Shown piece after piece: positions 38,391 to 49,796 of a stretch of DNA of 64,000 nucleotides (positions within the stretch are counted from its first letter, which is position 1; each line of letters opens with the position of its first letter). The DNA comes from Straminergon stramineum (taxonomy: Eukaryota; Streptophyta; Bryopsida; Hypnales; Calliergonaceae). The notes beneath the pieces were generated by a model that did no database searches, had not been told where the DNA came from, and saw nothing but the letters and a program-made list of their open reading frames with translations. The stretch is taken from positions 16,001,001-16,065,000 of the forward strand of contig OY987272.1 in the NCBI GenBank assembly GCA_963920665.1, given 5' to 3'. The position numbers and the translations under genes were made by a program.

Positions 38391-39149
38391 CAAGGCAAGC
38401 ACGAAAGAGGATGACCAAATAGGCATGGATAGGAATAAATGTACATGAGATATATGGAAGCCAAACTACACGGCAATGGACCCAACGCATGACTTCAACG
38501 ACCAATTGAAACAACACTTGGAATAAAATTTCAGAAGATGTTCAAAATATGGTTTACTCAAAGGACACACCTAGCATACACCATACTTTGAAACTATAGA
38601 ATGACATCAAGTCTGGTCAACCCTCAAGAACCTCAACATCACTATTTGAATCCAAGCTCAAAAGAATGATGACCTCTCCATGCCTACCCACACTATTGCT
38701 ACAATCACATTCCTCAAACCAAGGACTAGTGATCGACATGGATGTCTGTGGCTCTTAGTTGTATTCCGTATCAAAACTCGATGAAGAAAACTCTGGCTGC
38801 ATGTGTTTGCGAGTATATCCTACAATGAGGTGACCCGGCCAATTGGTATTCCGACTAAGCTTCGAGTCTTGAGAAGCTCTAGGTGGAAGACAAGCACCAT
38901 TTCTAATATCTTGAGTCCTTACCAAGTCCTCTTCATCACCCCCTTTGTCCTCGAAGTCACTTGATACATTGATGTCTTCATCCGTGGGAATTTTTGAAAC
39001 GGATTGCTCTCCAGCATCTTCCTCTATGCCAGACGTCACTGACTACAGCAAGCTAGATGCTAATCCGCAAGGTCCTTCAAAAATCTAAAAGAAAAATGAT
39101 GTAAGATGAGATCAATTACCAAGACGTCAGATTCGACTGAACCTTTGGG

Positions 39150-40140
39150 TGTGTCTGCCCAACCCCTCAAAGGTGGGACCCCAAGCAATTCTAATTGAAT
39201 CTCAAACAACAAGGGAGACACTTGAAACAAGAATTCAAAGGCAAGGAGATCCCTTACGCGGCCCACGAAGGCAAGACCTCGTCCCACAGTGGCCGGTGAC
39301 CCGCATTGATTCAATGTGATTCCTAACATAGAGACATGCCATGGCGAGGGCACCGCGAGGCCAACACCTTTACCGCGGCTTCTCTGTCTGCGCCTTGTGA
39401 GCCCAGAGCAGTGTTAAAAAAAATTGAGATTCCAAAGGGTCCCCTTTCTGGGGAATGGAGTTGGCACCTACCAGAGTCAAGTTGGATCCAATCAATCCTT
39501 TGGGTGTGCCTACTCCACCCCCTAAAAGTGGGACCCCAAACAATTTGGGTTCAATCTCAAACAACAAGGGAGACACTTGAAACTAGAATTCAAAGGCAAG
39601 GAGATCCCTTGCGCGGCCCACGAAAGCACGACCTTGTCCCACAACGGCCGGTGACCCAAATTGATTCAATGTGATTCTTGACGCAAAGACATGCCATGGC
39701 GAGGGCACCACGAGGCCAACACCTTTACCATGGCCCCTCTGTCCACGCCCCGTAAGCCTATAGTGGTGTTCAAAAAAATTGAGATTCCAGAGGGTCCCCT
39801 TTCTGGGGGTTGGAGTTGGCACCTGCCAGAGTCAAGTCGGATTCGACTGATCCTTTGGGCGTGCCTGCTCTACCCCCTAAAAGGGGGACCCTAAACAATT
39901 TGGGTTCAATCTCAAACAACAAGGGAGACACTTGAAACTAGAATTCAAAGGCAAGGAGATCCCTCGTGCGGCCCATGAAGGTAGGACCTCGTCCCACAGC
40001 GGTAGGTGCCCGCATTGATTCAATGTGATTCTGGACACAAAGACACGCCACTGCGAGGGCACCGCGAGGCCCACACCTTCACCGCGGCCCCTTTGTTTGC
40101 GCCCCGTGAGCCCATAGCGGTGTTCAAAAATTTGAGATTC
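39150..40140. repeat. three ~355-bp tandem repeats in an intron, arm A
   Basis: Units recur at about 39,178, 39,534 and 39,888, marked by GACCCCAAGCAATTCTAATT/GACCCCAAACAATTTGGGTT and CAAACAACAAGGGAGACACT. They are GC-rich relative to the region and lie between exon 1 and the acidic exon. Arm B has the same family with fewer units, so copy number changed after the arms separated. The many frames they open on both strands are not genes. Confidence 0.8.
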
Positions 40141-41440
40141 CACAGTGTCCCATGTTTTTTTAGAATTCTTGAACCAAGGCTTCAACAACAAATTTTGTAC
40201 TGTGGGAATGGGCATGAATTCGAACCTTTTGTTTGCTGCCAAGCTTGCGTGGCCGCGACGTTGGTGTCCTTTCCACATCCTTCATGTCATCTTTTGCACA
40301 GCTTCGTGTTGTTCGCTTTCGAAGCGCAATCTCCTCCCTTTGCACTCGTGTCATGGCGGACGCCACGTGAGAATTTGGCATCAATTCACACTCTTTCTCA
40401 AATTTGAGATTTGGGATTTCAAAGGTGAGGTCGGTTGCGCCCAAGAGGGGGTGCTCGGCCATGTGCAGGGGGCTGGACAGTATCGATCAGGGAGGAGGAC
40501 AAGGTGGTGGGGACCCCTGAATTCGGAACAAGAGGACTGGGTGGGCGACCCATGCCACGGGCGACTTTGGCGTGCCTCATCGTGGGGAGAGGAAACTGCA
40601 AATGGCGGGGAAGGGGGAAGAGTCGGCCGATCCTCTCTCTATTTTGGGATTCCCTTATCTCTCCACCAACCCCCTTCCTCAATTCACAAAGTGCATGCAC
40701 TTCTCAAAATGTCGACCTCTTCGAGAATGTGATTGAGGAAATGCGGCCATGCAAAACTGTTGCCATGCATGCGGTGGTCGCGACTACGTAGGGATCCGCG
40801 GGGCTTTACCTGGGCTTCGCCGTGCTTAGACCAAAAAAAGGACGACATTTTTAATCTGCATATATCATGCATGTTAAAGGTCTTTTATGTTTCTATCTTC
40901 GTAAATTGTACAAAGTAATGCTACCTATTGATTTGAAGTTGTTAATTCCATGACCCTTGTACCTTAATTTTCTATATGCCGAATTTCAGGGACGAAGAGC
41001 ATGATTCATAACCATAAAAATGGCTCGCTACTTCTCTACAGTTAGAGCTATGTTTCTTCCCCGAAAGACTTCCTCTTGCGATGGAGACAAATCTTTTGTT
41101 TCTCTCAGGGGATCCACGGTTCGCCCCAAACTATGTTTTAAGGGTAATTCAGTACCCCTACGGAATCTTATGTTTTCCTAATTGTTCTATTTTTAAAACA
41201 CATTGGACACACTGATTTCTGGAATCATAAACCTTGTTTGCACAAGAGAAATATGGAGTATGTCATTTGGGACTAGAACAATGAAATAGCAAAAATGGAA
41301 TTAATACTCATAGTGGCCCCGGAGTTGTCTTCTTCTTGCTTCCAGTTGACACTTGATTCCTCTAGCATGGACTAACTTCCACCAACATTTTTTGGTATGG
41401 GGCCATCCTCTCCACTACTTCCGCCACTAGCCAACGACGC

Positions 41441-41660
41441 TAGCATGTGAGCTTAGAGCTGTGATCCTGTGAGCTGTGAGTGTGGAGTATGTGAGCCTAG
41501 AGCCTCCAAAACTTTTTGGGGGCAATTTTTTGCCCCCAAATATTTTTTGATCATTTTTTTTCCCAAAATAGACAAAATTTTCCTATTTTAAGTGAATATT
41601 GTGACTTATGACTATGTCCCCTAAAACCGTGGACTCTGGAATGAGTTATTTTTTATTCTT
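41441..41660 (+). mobile_element. candidate element terminus, second copy of GCTAGCATGT motif
   Basis: Begins exactly where homology between the inverted arms ends. It shares GCTAGCATGTRAGCTT, CCTGTGAGC and ACCGTGGAC with 32,424 onward in the same orientation. It could be the end of the MULE-type element carrying the transposase just to the right. A fold-back segment, GGGGGCAATTTTTTGCCCCC, lies at 41,517-41,536. Confidence 0.35.
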
Positions 41661-42094
41661 CTAAATTTACCTATTACTATGGGAAAGGAGTGTCAAATTT
41701 TATTGGAAAGTTGTAGCACTTAGTTCAATGATTACAATGGGAAATATTCTAGACGGTTTCAGTATTATAGATAGATGCCATTTGGACACAACTTAGTTGT
41801 CAGTGTTGTTTTCACTATCTAATTTGAATACATAGGATTTGGTGTTTGAATATCCTAGAACAATTTGGATTTTTCATGTGAGTTTGTATAAGTGCATATG
41901 TGTAGGGTGAGTAGAAAACCTCAAAGTTTGGGTGAAATGATGAGTAGAAGCCATGGTGGATTTAGGGTTGGCATTTGATTGGAATCATTAGTTTTGGTGG
42001 TTTACATAATTTACAATTATAAAATTCATTTCTCTTCATAATTGTAAGAATTGCCAAAATGTTGACATCCTCTCCCAAATTGTAGAGAATGGAG

Positions 42095-42335
42095 AAGATA
42101 AACAAAATGTGAAAAGGAAAAAAAAAGAGGAATCCAAGGAATGAGCAAAGAGAAAAAATGGAGAAAGAAAAAAAAATGGGAAAAGGAAAAAAATGGGGAA
42201 AGAAGGGAGAAATGGAAAAAGGGAAAAAATGGGGAAAGCAAAAAAAAATGGAAAGAGAAAAAAAAATGGGGAAAGGAAAAAAAATTTGGAAAAGAAAACT
42301 CGGGACAGAGAAATAAAATAAAAACATAAATTAAG
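42095..42335 (+). repeat. homopurine tract
   Basis: About 240 bp made almost only of A and G (GAAAAAATGGAGAAAGAAAA type) on the plus strand. Frames across it on either strand give Lys/Glu-rich or Phe/Pro-rich artefacts. It lies just downstream of the transposase 3' end. Confidence 0.8.
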
Positions 42336-42599
42336 AAAATGGGAAAATGAATGGGAACACATTGGAAGTAAAAAGACTATGAAGACGTTTTGAAACTAGG
42401 AAAAAGACTTGGAAATATAGTCATTTCTATGAATTGGCAACAACGCACTTCACTTATGAAACATGCTTCTATAAATAAGAAATGAATTAACATTTTCCCT
42501 CTGTATACTGCAAATGATTTCAATCGCAATATATGCAAATGAATACTATGTAATTGAAGTACGTGGATAATGTAGATATGTTTATTTTGGAACTATAAT

Positions 42600-45500
42600 G
42601 ATTCCTGCTCGAACTAGGAGTACCTTCAGTTCATTGAAGCTATAACTAGGTGCATGCATGAACTTGTCTTCATGGATGTCCATCTTGCAAAAGTACCTAT
42701 ACAAATAGTATAGGTGTTTGCAATTCACATATTGCTGTCAACCTCCAATAGCTGAAACAACCATATTCACAAAGTCTGGGCATGTGCAGGTGGGGAACAT
42801 ACCCATTGTAATTCGATAGATGTTTTTGTTAGTGTCTGTTCTTGTCTCAAGCACCACTATTGCACCAAGGCCTAGAAAGGGGAGCAAGGTGACTCCTACT
42901 ATTTGTCCTTTAACATTTGTTGCACTTTCCCACTTGTTGTGTTGTTCCATAGTTGGTGCATTGGCTATCCTCCAAATGGTTCGGTTGTTCCTAACTGTTG
43001 GATATGCATCTGGGTTCTTGGGCGTTGGTTGGTTGTACGAGACAGTTTCGAAAACTTTTGACATGGTGAAGAGTCGCCGTGGGGACAATGTCGGCCTTTC
43101 TTGAAGGTGGAAGCCTGCATGTTGCAACAGTAGAGTCTCCTCCCTATTGAGGTTGGTTCCATTGAGAACGGGCCACACCTCTGGTACCTCAGGCCAGTCA
43201 ATGACCCACTTCCTTTTCGTACCCTTTACACATCGTTCAATGTCATCCCAACAGAACCAGAAGTCAACCACCACCTCCCGCTTGCTCCTATAATCTTCTT
43301 TTTGGCCCCATAGGTTGGAGCTGGTGTTCCTTTCCTTCCCCTTGTGATTTTCGAGGCGCACCTGATGTTGGTGGTCCATTGTTGAGTGTGGCATTTTGCA
43401 TTGGATTTGTAGCTGGTCCTAGCAATGTGCCACTTGGAGGTGTCACAGTCACTTTCAAATGCCGTAGTGACATGTTTAGGGTTCTGGATTTGAGGTTGTT
43501 CACTTGGGCCCTCCAAAGATTGAAGAGAAGCCGTTGTAGACCTAGTTCTCACATGCGGCTGAGAGAAGTTCACTTTGTCCGGTCTATGTGAATCTCTGGC
43601 ATCACTGATGGGTATGTCCAACTTCCTCTTTGTGCTCCCAAAGATTTCCTCTCCTTCCAAGTATGGTATTCTTGTTCCCACCCCCTTTGCTCCAGGGAAC
43701 GTGTTCAACGCTTCTGCAAATTTCTTGGGACATCCACTTCGTCTCGCAGCTCTCAGTTTGAGCTCCCCCTTGGACGACCCCGATCCAAATGCATGTCCTC
43801 TAAGGTATGCTTGATAGTTGGTCATTTGCATCCATGCACGAATGCTGTCATCGCAAGTTGCGTCGAAGAGGTTGTTTCCTCACTTTCCCGACATTTGAAG
43901 CTATTTGTTGTGAACTGTTTCGGACAAATTGCAGAAAGGTAGGTCAGTCATCTCTTCCAAACTCAATTTCTACAAATCCATTCATCCATAACACATGAGT
44001 CAGGACATCCAATTTCATATTCGAGGGTTAATAGCCCATGTGATCATCCTGGACTCATTGCAAATGTATGAACCTCATTTGCTTAGAGAGCAAGACGTTC
44101 GTGAATGTAAAAATACAAAAGAGATTCTTTTCTCTACGAATGAGCATTACACGAGATGTCTACTGAGGAGGAAAAAGACTAACATGAGATTCTCAAGAGG
44201 GGGTCTAAGAGCTCCCTCATGAGTGGGAGTCCTTAAAAAAAGAGTAACATTTGGGAGACCAGAACCTTCAGTCGGATCTGACTAAGGTCTAGGGTCCCTA
44301 TCCTTGAACTGCTCATTTGGAGCCCCCCTCATATACTCATCAATAATTTCATAAAAGTTTAAAGTAATTCCTACTAGAATATTCTCAATCAAAGTCACCA
44401 TGTACATGCTTCTAAGTTTAGAGGGTACACTTCTATTTTTCAACAACCGCTTTAAATACAGGAGGATGGATACTCCAAAATCAACTTACAAAGTCACTTA
44501 CCATAGTCATGAAGCCTCCCCACTGTAGGTATCGAAAATGCCATAAGGCTAGCCAGTGGTCCAAGTGATGAAGATCTTCTTCACTTGTAGCATCTGACGA
44601 CAACCACCAGGATCGAATTGCGAGGTACTACGTCTCTACTTCTTTGACAGTCTTGGATTCTTTGTATTGTTTGCAAAGGCTAATGTGTTGTTGTTGGAAT
44701 GCTTCTTTGATGTGCTTCTGGGTATGCTTGTGGAGTGAACTACTCCAATGCAACAAACATTTTCTCTCGTAATTCTCCATTTTCTCATCGAGCGACCTAC
44801 TTCCGTAGACAATCTGTGCTGCATTCCAATTGGCCATCGCGCTATCTGCCATGAATCCTTTGAAGTTGGTGTGTTCCACTCCATGTCTTGCCATGACTGT
44901 ATTTAGAGATCTCCAGAACTAGACTTGGATCTCCGTATTCTCTGATTGCATATTGCAGGTGGCCATGGTCATGACTTTTTTGTACTCCGCATCGTACACA
45001 TGGCATGCCATGGTACTCCACTTGTTGATGTGTCTGACGTGGTCAAACATTATCCATGCATTTTGTAAATCCCCTCCTAATTGCATTCGTTTGACGAGGT
45101 CCACTCCACTTTTGGGTCCTTTTGTGAGCATTTTGAAGAGGTAGACCTTCTCCCTTCCCTGTTCTGGGAAGACACTGTCATGTATGAACTCGAACTTTGA
45201 CTCTTTTTTCATTGTCATGATGTTGTCGATGACCCCTCCCTTGTTGTTGGAGCGAAACGATGATATGACATTCCTAATGTTCGGACTTCTAAGATATTGG
45301 AATCGATCCATGACCTCCTCAAGTTCCTCTCCCTTCAACATTTCTTTCTCCCCCTCTCCATTGTGAAACAAATAGTTCGTGAGGAACTCTTTGCTGGCGG
45401 AGAGCGCAATTGCTGAGTTAGTGGCCGTGGGCGTTTTGGCCACCTGCTGTGCAATGAGTCCCAAGATTTTCTCCGCAGAGTCTCTGTACACACCCTTTGC

Positions 45501-45955
45501 TACAGGGTGCGTATGATCTCCAAAGTGTATAGCGGCCCTAGTCATTTTTTCATTATCGCAATATACGTAGTATATTCTAGCATCACATGTATTCAAGCAC
45601 AAGGGGGGGGGGCTCTTGCAAACTTTGCATACTAGAGTACAATCATTGGGAGGACTCCCTCCTTTAGTGAAAGGATAGATTGTGTAACCGGTCCACTCCA
45701 TTTCGTTCATTTTGGAAGCCCTTTTTACATAATCATAGGCAAGATTTTGACAAGCAAGGTGTCCGGCATAGTATGACTTACGGAACTTCAGGGTTGGAGT
45801 TGTGAATGTTCGTGGTCATCAGCTTACACCACGGGTGTCCGTCATAACGCCTGTCCATTTCCTCGAGGTTCTTGGCCGCCGAGGGAGAGGACGTGGATTG
45901 GCATGGAGGCAATTCGAAGATGACGTTGTCTTGTTGTTTATTTGTATATAGTATA
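42600..45955 (-). pseudogene. MULE-type transposase, interrupted
   Basis: The N-terminal exon near 45,955 (DNVIFELPPCQ) runs by a frameshift into KSYYAGHLACQNLAYDYVKR and the main frame from 45,710. There a Cys/His finger (Cys42, Cys51, His66, His68 counted from 45,710) resembles the WRKY/GCM/FLYWCH fingers of MULE proteins. The DDE-type core follows: AWIMFDHVRHINKWSTMACH, then GFMADSAMANWNAAQIVYG (44.87-44.77 kb), then LALWHFRYLQWGGFM and a good donor. C-terminal exons (43.83-42.74 kb) are frameshifted and end with CTCPDFVNM; NCKHLYYL at ~42,706 completes a CxC...CxH SWIM finger, usual at the C-terminus of MULE transposases. In-frame TAGs stand at 44,919-44,921 and 44,628-44,630. It would mobilise MULE ends and presumably the neighbouring cargo. 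The copy is dead as written. Confidence 0.8.
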
Positions 45956-46024
45956 AAAACATATTATAATATGTTTTATTGAGTAGCTTCAAGGTGACGC
46001 CATTCCAAGAGGTGTATGACATCT

Positions 46025-48110
46025 ATTTAAGTGGGCGATTTTGCCTTAGAGCTTTATTGAATTCTAGTAATGGATTTTGTTTCTTACTTTAGAGTTAGAA
46101 TGTCGAATTGGAGGGTTTTTATGGAGTCACAAGATCAAGAGACTGATTCAGAGGCAAAGTTAGAACTTTCCTTGTCTCAGTTGCCAAATCAACCATCTCA
46201 GCCATCAATTTTTTCACCATTGCTTTTCCATTCACGAGATGAAGCTAGGCCTTCTCATCCACTAAAGACACCTCGTGTGGAGCAACGTTGGCATGAAAAT
46301 CTTGATAGGAATGCTTGTGCTTTGGTGATCCTACTTCAAGTAGGATGTATTGAGCAAGGCACACGAGATGTGACATTTGAAGCGAGTTACGAAGGCTTGA
46401 ACGAAGACCAATATTTTTGTATGATGAGGCCACATAGAGAAGGCACTAGCCATCAACGTTGACTGAAAGGGCCAGTGAATCCTTTAACAAAAGTTGAACA
46501 TGCAAATTATGTGGCTAATACTATCAAGCGCATCCTCAAATTCTTGCAGATGGAATAGCCCTCTTCTTTGACTTCAGTTTTTACCTCCGTTTAGTTTGAG
46601 TTGGAAATCTTTAGTTGATTTAAATTTTAATGTTTTGTTTTGTTTTTGTTAGAAGTTGCAAAATAGGAGAATAGAAGTGTTTTCCCTTCTAGTTTAAACC
46701 TTTGAGTTCATTGGCTTTAAATAAATGAATAGGAACTTACCTTTGGTGGTTTCCTAGGGCCAATGGGGAAGTAAGGAGGCCCATGTGATGTATCATGGAC
46801 TAATTCCCCCCTACCTTAAGGGTTTAGGAGGTAGGTCAGCATCTTCTACCTTGAGTTGGAGAGTTGGAGAGAAGAGGAAGAGGAAGAGGTGTGTGTGTAT
46901 GAGTTTTGAAGGGAGAAAAGGCCAAATTTCGAATGGATGTAGCTCATGGAGAATGGATTATTGAGAAATGAAACTTTGGCATCAGATTCTTTGTGCTTAT
47001 AGCTTTCCAAAGAGTGTTTGCAAGTGAAATTTGGAGTTGGGATTCAAAAGTTATTAAGGTTTGAAATTGTGAAGACCCAAAGACCTTCATTGAGAGGTTA
47101 GAGGCTTCCTCAAGCTATAATTTTTGGTGTGTCTATTTTCTTGCTTTGAGATTTGAAAGGTGTGTTTTTATTGTTAATATCTTTCTAAAAAGATATTACA
47201 TGTCTTATTTGGAGTTTAGAGCAAGAAGATATGGGGTGTTAAAATCTAGAGTGAGGTTTGGACTTCTTAATCGAAAGGCCGAGGCTCTATCTTTCATAAC
47301 TTTTAGACAGTATCTTAGAATCTTGTGAAACTTTCACAAGTTATAGATAAGTGTGAGATCTTTTCAAATTAATATCAAACTTGTCGTTTGGAGTCCTAAA
47401 TCAAAAGATATTGAAGATTGAAGAGTCAATGGTTAGTTTGAGGAAGGAGAAGAGGACCTCTATTTTGCCTTCTCATAACTTTTGGATAGTAGTTTGAAAT
47501 GGGCTGAAATTTTCAGAGTGATTAGTTTGTGCTATTAGCTTTCTAAATTGCTATAGCAGTAATCTTTTGGTTTCCTAGAGCATCTGTGGCGCTAGTTTGA
47601 AGGCCGCAACTAGTGTAGAACTTATTTCCTTTATTTTCCATTAGGGTTTTAAAAGTTGACAAATGAAAGAAGTCTCTAAGATTGAAGATTGAAGATTTGG
47701 GGTTCAAGAGTAGGAAGATTGAAGATTGATGTGTTGTGGCTTGTGGCTTGTTATTCCTAGCCGAATTTGGAGGCTCATTGTCTTTATTTGTTATTCCTAA
47801 CCGATTGGAAGGCTCGTTGTTGTTCAAATTTTGTATTGTAAACCTGTTGCGAGCCGTGGTTATCCAGTAAGCACTCCATTTGGTGTTTGTGGCGGTGAAG
47901 TGGGGTTAATGGCCTACATAGTCGATCTTATATGTTGTTCCCATCGGTGAAAGGCGCTTCCTGGTCAACATGGGTTTGAGGTTTAGGAGCCCATCATCCA
48001 GACAGTTAGCTCGTGTTTGATTATCCCGTTTTACCTGTCTGAGAACTTGTTTCTTATCACCCACCTTTATCCTTAACTCTTTTAGAGCCACCCTAGAATA
48101 GGATGGTTGA
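46025..48110 (+). repeat. unclassified repeat family, better preserved copy
   Basis: Aligned by eye with 21,220-22,840. Its left part carries the 130-codon frame; its right part is non-coding. It separates the transposase 5' end from the small minus-strand gene at 48.2-49.0 kb, so it probably inserted into an older element. I did not identify terminal repeats or a target duplication. Confidence 0.5.
46070..46462 (+). CDS. hypothetical protein of the unclassified repeat
   Basis: A 130-codon plus-strand frame starting at ATG 46,070. It has a Gln/Ser/Pro-rich N-terminal part (LSLSQLPNQPSQPS) and a more ordered end (RNACALVILLQVGCIEQGTR). The TGA ending it is followed in frame by LKGPVNPLTKVEHANYVANT and IKRILKFLQME to a TAG near 46,556, so the original protein was probably longer. 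The same tail is recognisable in the decayed copy near 21,540-21,650, which supports a once-translated frame. It lies on the strand opposite to the surrounding element genes, as expected for an insertion. Function unknown. Confidence 0.4.
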   Translation: MDFVSYFRVRMSNWRVFMESQDQETDSEAKLELSLSQLPNQPSQPSIFSPLLFHSRDEARPSHPLKTPRVEQRWHENLDRNACALVILLQVGCIEQGTRDVTFEASYEGLNEDQYFCMMRPHREGTSHQR

Positions 48111-48236
48111 AGATTGAGTAAAGATTTGAATGTGAAGACTTTGAAGACTGAGTGAAGATTCAAGATTCAAGAGTTTCCATCTACACTCAGCAATTTGCAT
48201 CCAAACACCTTGTGTGTTCCTTAAGCGTGCTCCTGT

Positions 48237-48986
48237 CTACACAACAACGTCGCCATTGAAATGTGTGGGCAAGTATTGCACACGATGGTATTTCACGGCG
48301 TCAACATCCATGTTGGATAGTTCATTCCGAGAATGGCGCACAGTCGCTAGTCTCTTCAAGCACTCCATTATACTGACTTGGTGAGTCGGAGATGGGGGCA
48401 CTAGAGGACGTGACAATAGAGATGGGATTGGACTATTGGAGGGGGTGTTTGGTTTTGAGTGTGTAGAAGCCTTTTCCCTCGATTCAAAAGGGATTGGGAG
48501 TTGTTGCTTTTCAAGCATCACATTAGGTGACTCCCCTTCCAATTCACTCGACAATTCTATGATGGATTCTAGTTTCTCTACCTTGACTGATCGTAGAATT
48601 TTATTGTCGGGTAGCACTCGGAAGACTACACGAGGTGGACTGGGTGACACCTTACAGGCAACATACGGCATGTCGACTGTGGAGTTATTCGATTGTCAAC
48701 TCCAAATTTCTGTTGAAACCCCTAGCATGGAGAGCAGAAGACTATAAGCCCTATAGTTCTCGAGGACTAGGTACCAACAATGGCCATCTCCATCTACACT
48801 CTTGACAACTGAAATGGATTGCACCAATTCACCTGACTGGGACAACTTTTCCTCTTCAATGTAGATGGAGGATTCTACAAATTGAAAGTGAACGTATAGG
48901 AGGTGACTCATGACTTTGGCACGTTCTCCCTTGTCTACAAGAAACACTAGTGGAACATCTTGACCATGCACTCGAACACAAGCCAT
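48237..48986 (-). pseudogene. small unknown gene beside the MULE transposase
   Basis: A single minus-strand frame from ATG 48,986 to a TAG at 48,237, interrupted once by TGA at 48,696-48,698. Residues before the stop begin MACVRVHGQDVPLVFLVDKG and look like a compact alpha/beta domain (alternating hydrophobic strands, KVMSHLLYVHFQFVESS). After the stop come VVFRVLPDNK, a Glu-rich stretch (VEKLESIIELSSELEGESPN) and a Pro/Ser-rich linker, and the frame ends with FNGDVVV. I do not recognise the family. It is codirectional with the transposase and the methyltransferase-like gene, so an accessory role in the same element is possible. The TGA could alternatively lie in a short intron. Confidence 0.4.
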
Positions 48987-49796
48987 CCTCACAAAGTAGG
49001 GTCAGGAGGTGGTTGGAATTCTGAAGGGACCGCAACTTTGAAAATAGTGAAGGCCACAAAATCTTTGTAGCCTTATGTATATTCTATTTTCAAGAAAATT
49101 AAATTTAGGTGAGAAATTAGTAAATTGCAGTAAGTGTGTTAATTTTCTCCTTAATGGAACAAGAGAATTAACTGCCATAGGAAATTGTAATTTGTGCACC
49201 GCCATCTCAAGTTTCATTTATTACATGTTGGGGACTGTGGAAGCATTGAAACGGCTTGAGCATTGAATTCCGACAGTCCTCTCAAAACATGCTAGAATTG
49301 CCGCCCCTCGACATTGGAAGTTGGGCAAAGTTAATTTTGGTGTGCATTCTTAAAACCTCCAGTTTCATTTAATTGCCCTTTCCTAGCACATTCAAAGGTG
49401 TACCATGAAGTGGAGTTAACGTCCTCGACGGCAATGGGGAAGAAATTATTTAATGGAATTCACATCTTAATGTCCCATGCCTAGGGAAAACTGTAGATGA
49501 CCTTGGACTATTTGATAAGTCTATTGTGACATCATGCATACTCCAGTTATAGTTTGTTTGTTTCACGTACCTTGTATAGAGGAGAGGGAGGCCTTATGTC
49601 AACTTCATTCACCCCATGCTTGTAAACACCCGGAGAGTGGAGCCTATGTTGATTGACATGAGGAGTAGAAAGAGGTGTCGTAGTTTTTATTTCTCATCCT
49701 CCAAGACTCTGAAGAAGTCCAGGATGAACAAGAAGAAGGTAGTGTCTAGGACTTCTTAGTCTACACCTGGAGAGCGGAGGAAGTCCCTTCACTTTG

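Larger units (their letters stand above)
32747..41436 (-). pseudogene. ParB-like / N4-N6 DNA methyltransferase fusion gene, arm A copy
   Basis: A multi-exon minus-strand gene runs from exon-1 remnants near 41,436-41,270 to a stop at 32,747. In order: a Gln/Glu/Ser-rich N-terminal piece; an acidic exon (39,039-38,617) with the phrase GHLIVGYTRK; an exon group (38,390-37,730) with a ParB-like DGNHR; helical exons (37.65-36.46 kb, with QKYGLLPMERFNDMLRPS); an exon with SGGAWYLDCAP (36.26-35.96 kb) and a Lys/Glu-rich linker; then the methyltransferase half (35.71-32.75 kb). GT-AG junctions are visible at several borders (donor at 33,389, acceptor at 33,298). It carries a TAG after DGNHR-CLA (37,847-37,849), a TAA at 38,755 and a frame change near 33,670, so this copy is probably inactive. 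Its position beside a MULE transposase suggests transposon cargo. Exon borders are approximate. Confidence 0.7.
37219..41436 (-). repeat. large inverted repeat, arm A
   Basis: The reverse complement of this stretch aligns along its whole length with 49,797-53,726. Coordinates of matching points add to ~90,945 in the outer half and ~91,230 in the inner half. The difference is explained by an extra tandem-repeat unit in this arm. Exons, introns and even stop codons are shared. The outer limit is where arm B is cut by a CACTA terminus, so the original repeat may have been longer. Confidence 0.85.

Noticed and set aside
41962..42362. Phe/Pro/Ser-rich frames on minus and Lys/Glu-rich frame on plus
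   Set aside because: Artefacts of the homopurine tract.
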